From positions 234,385 through 298,384 of the forward strand of contig DULI01000005.1 in the NCBI GenBank assembly GCA_012840445.1: 64,000 bases of DNA, given 5' to 3'. The DNA comes from Clostridiales bacterium. Its GTDB lineage: Bacteria; Bacillota; Clostridia; Oscillospirales; Acutalibacteraceae. The notes below the pieces were generated by a model that was not told the origin of the DNA, did not search any database, and saw only the letters and a program-made list of their open reading frames with translations. Numbering within the stretch: the first letter of the stretch is position 1; each line of letters starts with the position of its first letter. The position numbers were made by a program, and so were the translations under genes. Below are positions 62,590 through 64,000 of this stretch, piece by piece.

Positions 62590-63048
62590 TTAATAGTCGT
62601 CGTCAAGCTTAACAAAGGAGACGGCTGATTTTTCTAAATTTACAATCCCGTCCTCCGTTTCAATCCCGATGGTTTTGCCGTCGTATGACGCGAGATTGCC
62701 CTTTATCTCCCTTTTGCCGTCGGCAGCCTTGTACAGGCGGGCTATTACCGGGCTGCCCATGAGCTGGTGAAAATGCTCGTCTCTTGTAAGCCGCCGCCCA
62801 AGTCCGGGGGAGGAGACTTCAAGGTAATAGGAATGGCTGATAGGGTCGTGCTGGTCAAGCAGCGGGTCGATTGCGTTGTTCATGTTGACGCAGTCGTCTA
62901 TGGTAACGCCGCCGTCCTTGTCGATAAATATCCTCAGGTACCAGGACGCGCCCTCCTTTACAAACTGCACATCCCAGAGCCGAAGGCCCAAATCTTGCGC
63001 TATGGGTTCGGCAAGGGACCTTACTAAATCGGTGATTTTGCTGCTCAT
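62590..63048 (-). CDS. rimP: Ribosome maturation factor RimP
   Basis: 152 residues from ATG 63048, with AGGAGAG upstream; the open frame extends to 63141 through the leader. The N-terminal domain has LRLWDVQFVKEGASWYLRIFID, with DCVNMNNAIDPLLD and YYLEVSSPGLGRRL after it. It assists 30S assembly. It is the first gene of the nus operon. Confidence 0.95.
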   Translation of the reverse strand: MSSKITDLVRSLAEPIAQDLGLRLWDVQFVKEGASWYLRIFIDKDGGVTIDDCVNMNNAIDPLLDQHDPISHSYYLEVSSPGLGRRLTRDEHFHQLMGSPVIARLYKAADGKREIKGNLASYDGKTIGIETEDGIVNLEKSAVSFVKLDDDY

Positions 63049-63087
63049 AGATTCTCTCCTAAAATGATTTCGGTGCAAATAAAACAT

Positions 63088-63111
63088 AAAGAGCGGGTTG
63101 CCCCACTCTTT
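63088..63111 (-). terminator. Hairpin in the rimP-nusA leader or terminator of spoVT
   Basis: On the minus strand AAAGAGTGGG pairs with CCCGCTCTTT (one G-T pair) around a GCAA loop, followed by ATGTTTTATT. It lies between the operon promoter and rimP, so it could end spoVT transcripts and also attenuate the operon. Confidence 0.55.
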
Positions 63112-63131
63112 TTGGTACACATCTTTACAGT

Positions 63132-63160
63132 ATTTTAGCATACATTCCGGATAATTGCAA
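63132..63160 (-). promoter_or_regulatory. Promoter of the rimP-nusA-infB operon
   Basis: On the minus strand TTGCAA (63155-63160), a 17-base spacer and TAAAAT (63132-63137) preceded by TGC, an extended -10. Confidence 0.65.
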
Positions 63161-63195
63161 CCCCAAAGCTGCTAAATTTACGCAAAATTTGCAGC

Positions 63196-63738
63196 CTATT
63201 CCTCCATCTGCCTGCCAAGGAATCCTGCCGCGACCTGCGCGAGTTTAATGTCGGAGTCTGTAGGCGTTGCGGGTGTTTCGTTATGAAGCAGCACAACAGC
63301 GCCGATTACGTCGCCAGCGGCGATGATGGGCACGGCAACCGCCACGTTGTATCCGGTTCCCTCAAGGGCGGTTATCTTCTTGACGTCGTCTGCCCGGGTT
63401 GTGACGGTGGTGCGGGATTCCATGATGTCCTCAAGATGCGGGGAAACCCTGCGCTCGAGAACCTCTTTCTTGGAGATGCCCGCAGCGGCAATGCAGTGGT
63501 CGCGGTCGCAGATGATTACCGGATAGTCGGTGCCCTTGATTAACACTTCGGCGTACTGGGTGGCAAACATGGACAACTCGCCGATGGGAGAATATTTCTT
63601 AAAGATGACCTCTCCATCGTTGTCGGTGTATATCTCAAGCGGGTCACCCTCACGGATTCTCATGGTTCTGCGGATTTCTTTGGGTATAACAACACGACCG
63701 AGGTCGTCAATTCGTCTTACAATACCAGTTGCCTTCAT
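63196..63738 (-). CDS. spoVT: Stage V sporulation protein T
   Basis: 180 residues. The N-terminal AbrB-type DNA-binding domain is MKATGIVRRIDDLGRVVIPK with RTMRIREGDPLEIYTD. A C-terminal GAF-like domain covers about 55-175. SpoVT modulates sigma-G-dependent genes in the forespore. GAGGTG precedes the ATG. It is transcribed toward the nus operon. Confidence 0.95.
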   Translation of the reverse strand: MKATGIVRRIDDLGRVVIPKEIRRTMRIREGDPLEIYTDNDGEVIFKKYSPIGELSMFATQYAEVLIKGTDYPVIICDRDHCIAAAGISKKEVLERRVSPHLEDIMESRTTVTTRADDVKKITALEGTGYNVAVAVPIIAAGDVIGAVVLLHNETPATPTDSDIKLAQVAAGFLGRQMEE

Positions 63739-63784
63739 ACATTTTACACCTCGTTATAATTTTTTATAAGTTTTGTCCCTATTA

Positions 63785-63793
63785 TTATCCACA
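63785..63793 (+). other. Exact DnaA box upstream of spoVT
   Basis: TTATCCACA, the consensus DnaA box, lies 46 bases before the spoVT start. It is a single copy, so regulation by DnaA or chance are both possible. Confidence 0.5.
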
Positions 63794-63902
63794 GGTTTTA
63801 AAGGTATATACTACATTTTTTCAGGTTATATCTGGCAAGATGTATGTGTATTTTTTACTTTTAAATAATGCGGGGATAAAAAATTTGTGATATGAAGGCG
63901 GT

Positions 63903-64000
63903 ATATAAATCCACGCCCCTGAGTGAGGGGCGACAGGAGATCTTCTCAATCCAGGACGATTTGATAAAATTTCAATCCACGCCCCTGAGTGAGGGGCGAC
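63903..64000 (-). CRISPR. Distal end of a CRISPR array, type I-C-like repeat
   Basis: Two 32-base repeats (63903-63934 and 63969-64000) flank a 34-base spacer (63935-63968). On the minus strand the repeat starts GTCGCCCC and ends GTGGATTGAAAT, the type I-C pattern, with an internal CCCCT/AGGGG hairpin. The left copy differs at two positions near its 3' end (minus strand), as terminal repeats do, so the leader and newest spacers lie to the right, outside the window. No cas gene is visible. Confidence 0.9.

Noticed and set aside
63739..63902. A sigma-G promoter before spoVT
   Set aside because: GCATT and CATACAT are present but their spacing (about 20 bases) and sequences do not fit the consensus well enough.

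Overview
The window looks like a chromosomal segment from an anaerobic, endospore-forming member of the Clostridia. An Oscillospirales/Ruminococcaceae-type lineage is my inference. Sporulation genes are present (spoIIE, spoIID, spoVT), along with the Firmicutes-type core cluster rpmH-rnpA-yidD-yidC-jag-mnmE-mnmG-rsmG-noc-parA-parB, the dnaA-dnaN-yaaA-recF-remB-gyrB-gyrA cluster, and a very large secreted glycosidase ending in a type I dockerin. The DNA is of middling G+C, with a few A+T-rich islands.

Layout. 1-13.6 kb (+): a tRNA-modifying methyltransferase cut by the window edge, rsmI, then a lipoprotein / two-component / YqhQ / prmC / recA / recX / rimO / pgsA run, a HAD hydrolase and cysE-cysS. 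13.7-14.7 kb: an A+T-rich, apparently frameshifted gene and a tRNA-Val, both (-). 14.7-20.2 kb: thioesterase, QueG-like Fe-S protein, AI-2E-family transporter (-), and an FHA-FtsW / penicillin-binding protein pair. 20.2-28.1 kb (+): the rpmH-to-noc cluster with a highly structured rpmH leader. 28.1-29.8 kb: a gene-free, C-rich stretch ending in four evenly spaced parS sites. 29.8-33.5 kb (+): parA, parB, serS and an acyl-ACP thioesterase, then tRNA-Met and tRNA-Glu. 34.1-39.0 kb (+): the dockerin glycosidase. 39.3-45.8 kb: spoIIE (-), bacterioferritin (+), a membrane protein (-), spoIID (+), and a small sigma-like/XRE divergent locus. 45.9-55.2 kb (-): gyrA back to dnaA. 55.3-63.0 kb (-): the rimP-nusA-ylxR-ylxQ-infB-rbfA-nrnA-truB-ribF translation/transcription operon. 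63.2-63.7 kb (-): spoVT. 63.9-64.0 kb: the distal end of a type I-C-like CRISPR array that continues past the window.

How the parts relate. The two clusters that normally flank oriC back to back (rpmH... and dnaA...) are both present, but each points inward, toward roughly 29-40 kb. Non-coding DNA changes from strongly C-rich on the + strand (left) to strongly G-rich (right) across the parS region. In Firmicutes this sign change is expected at an origin. If it marks the origin here, most housekeeping genes in the window are transcribed head-on to replication. That arrangement, the phased parS array, a possible DnaA-box cluster near 34.0 kb and a pseudoknot-capable rpmH leader are the most interesting observations. 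All coordinates, motif matches and base counts were read by eye; no database search was run.
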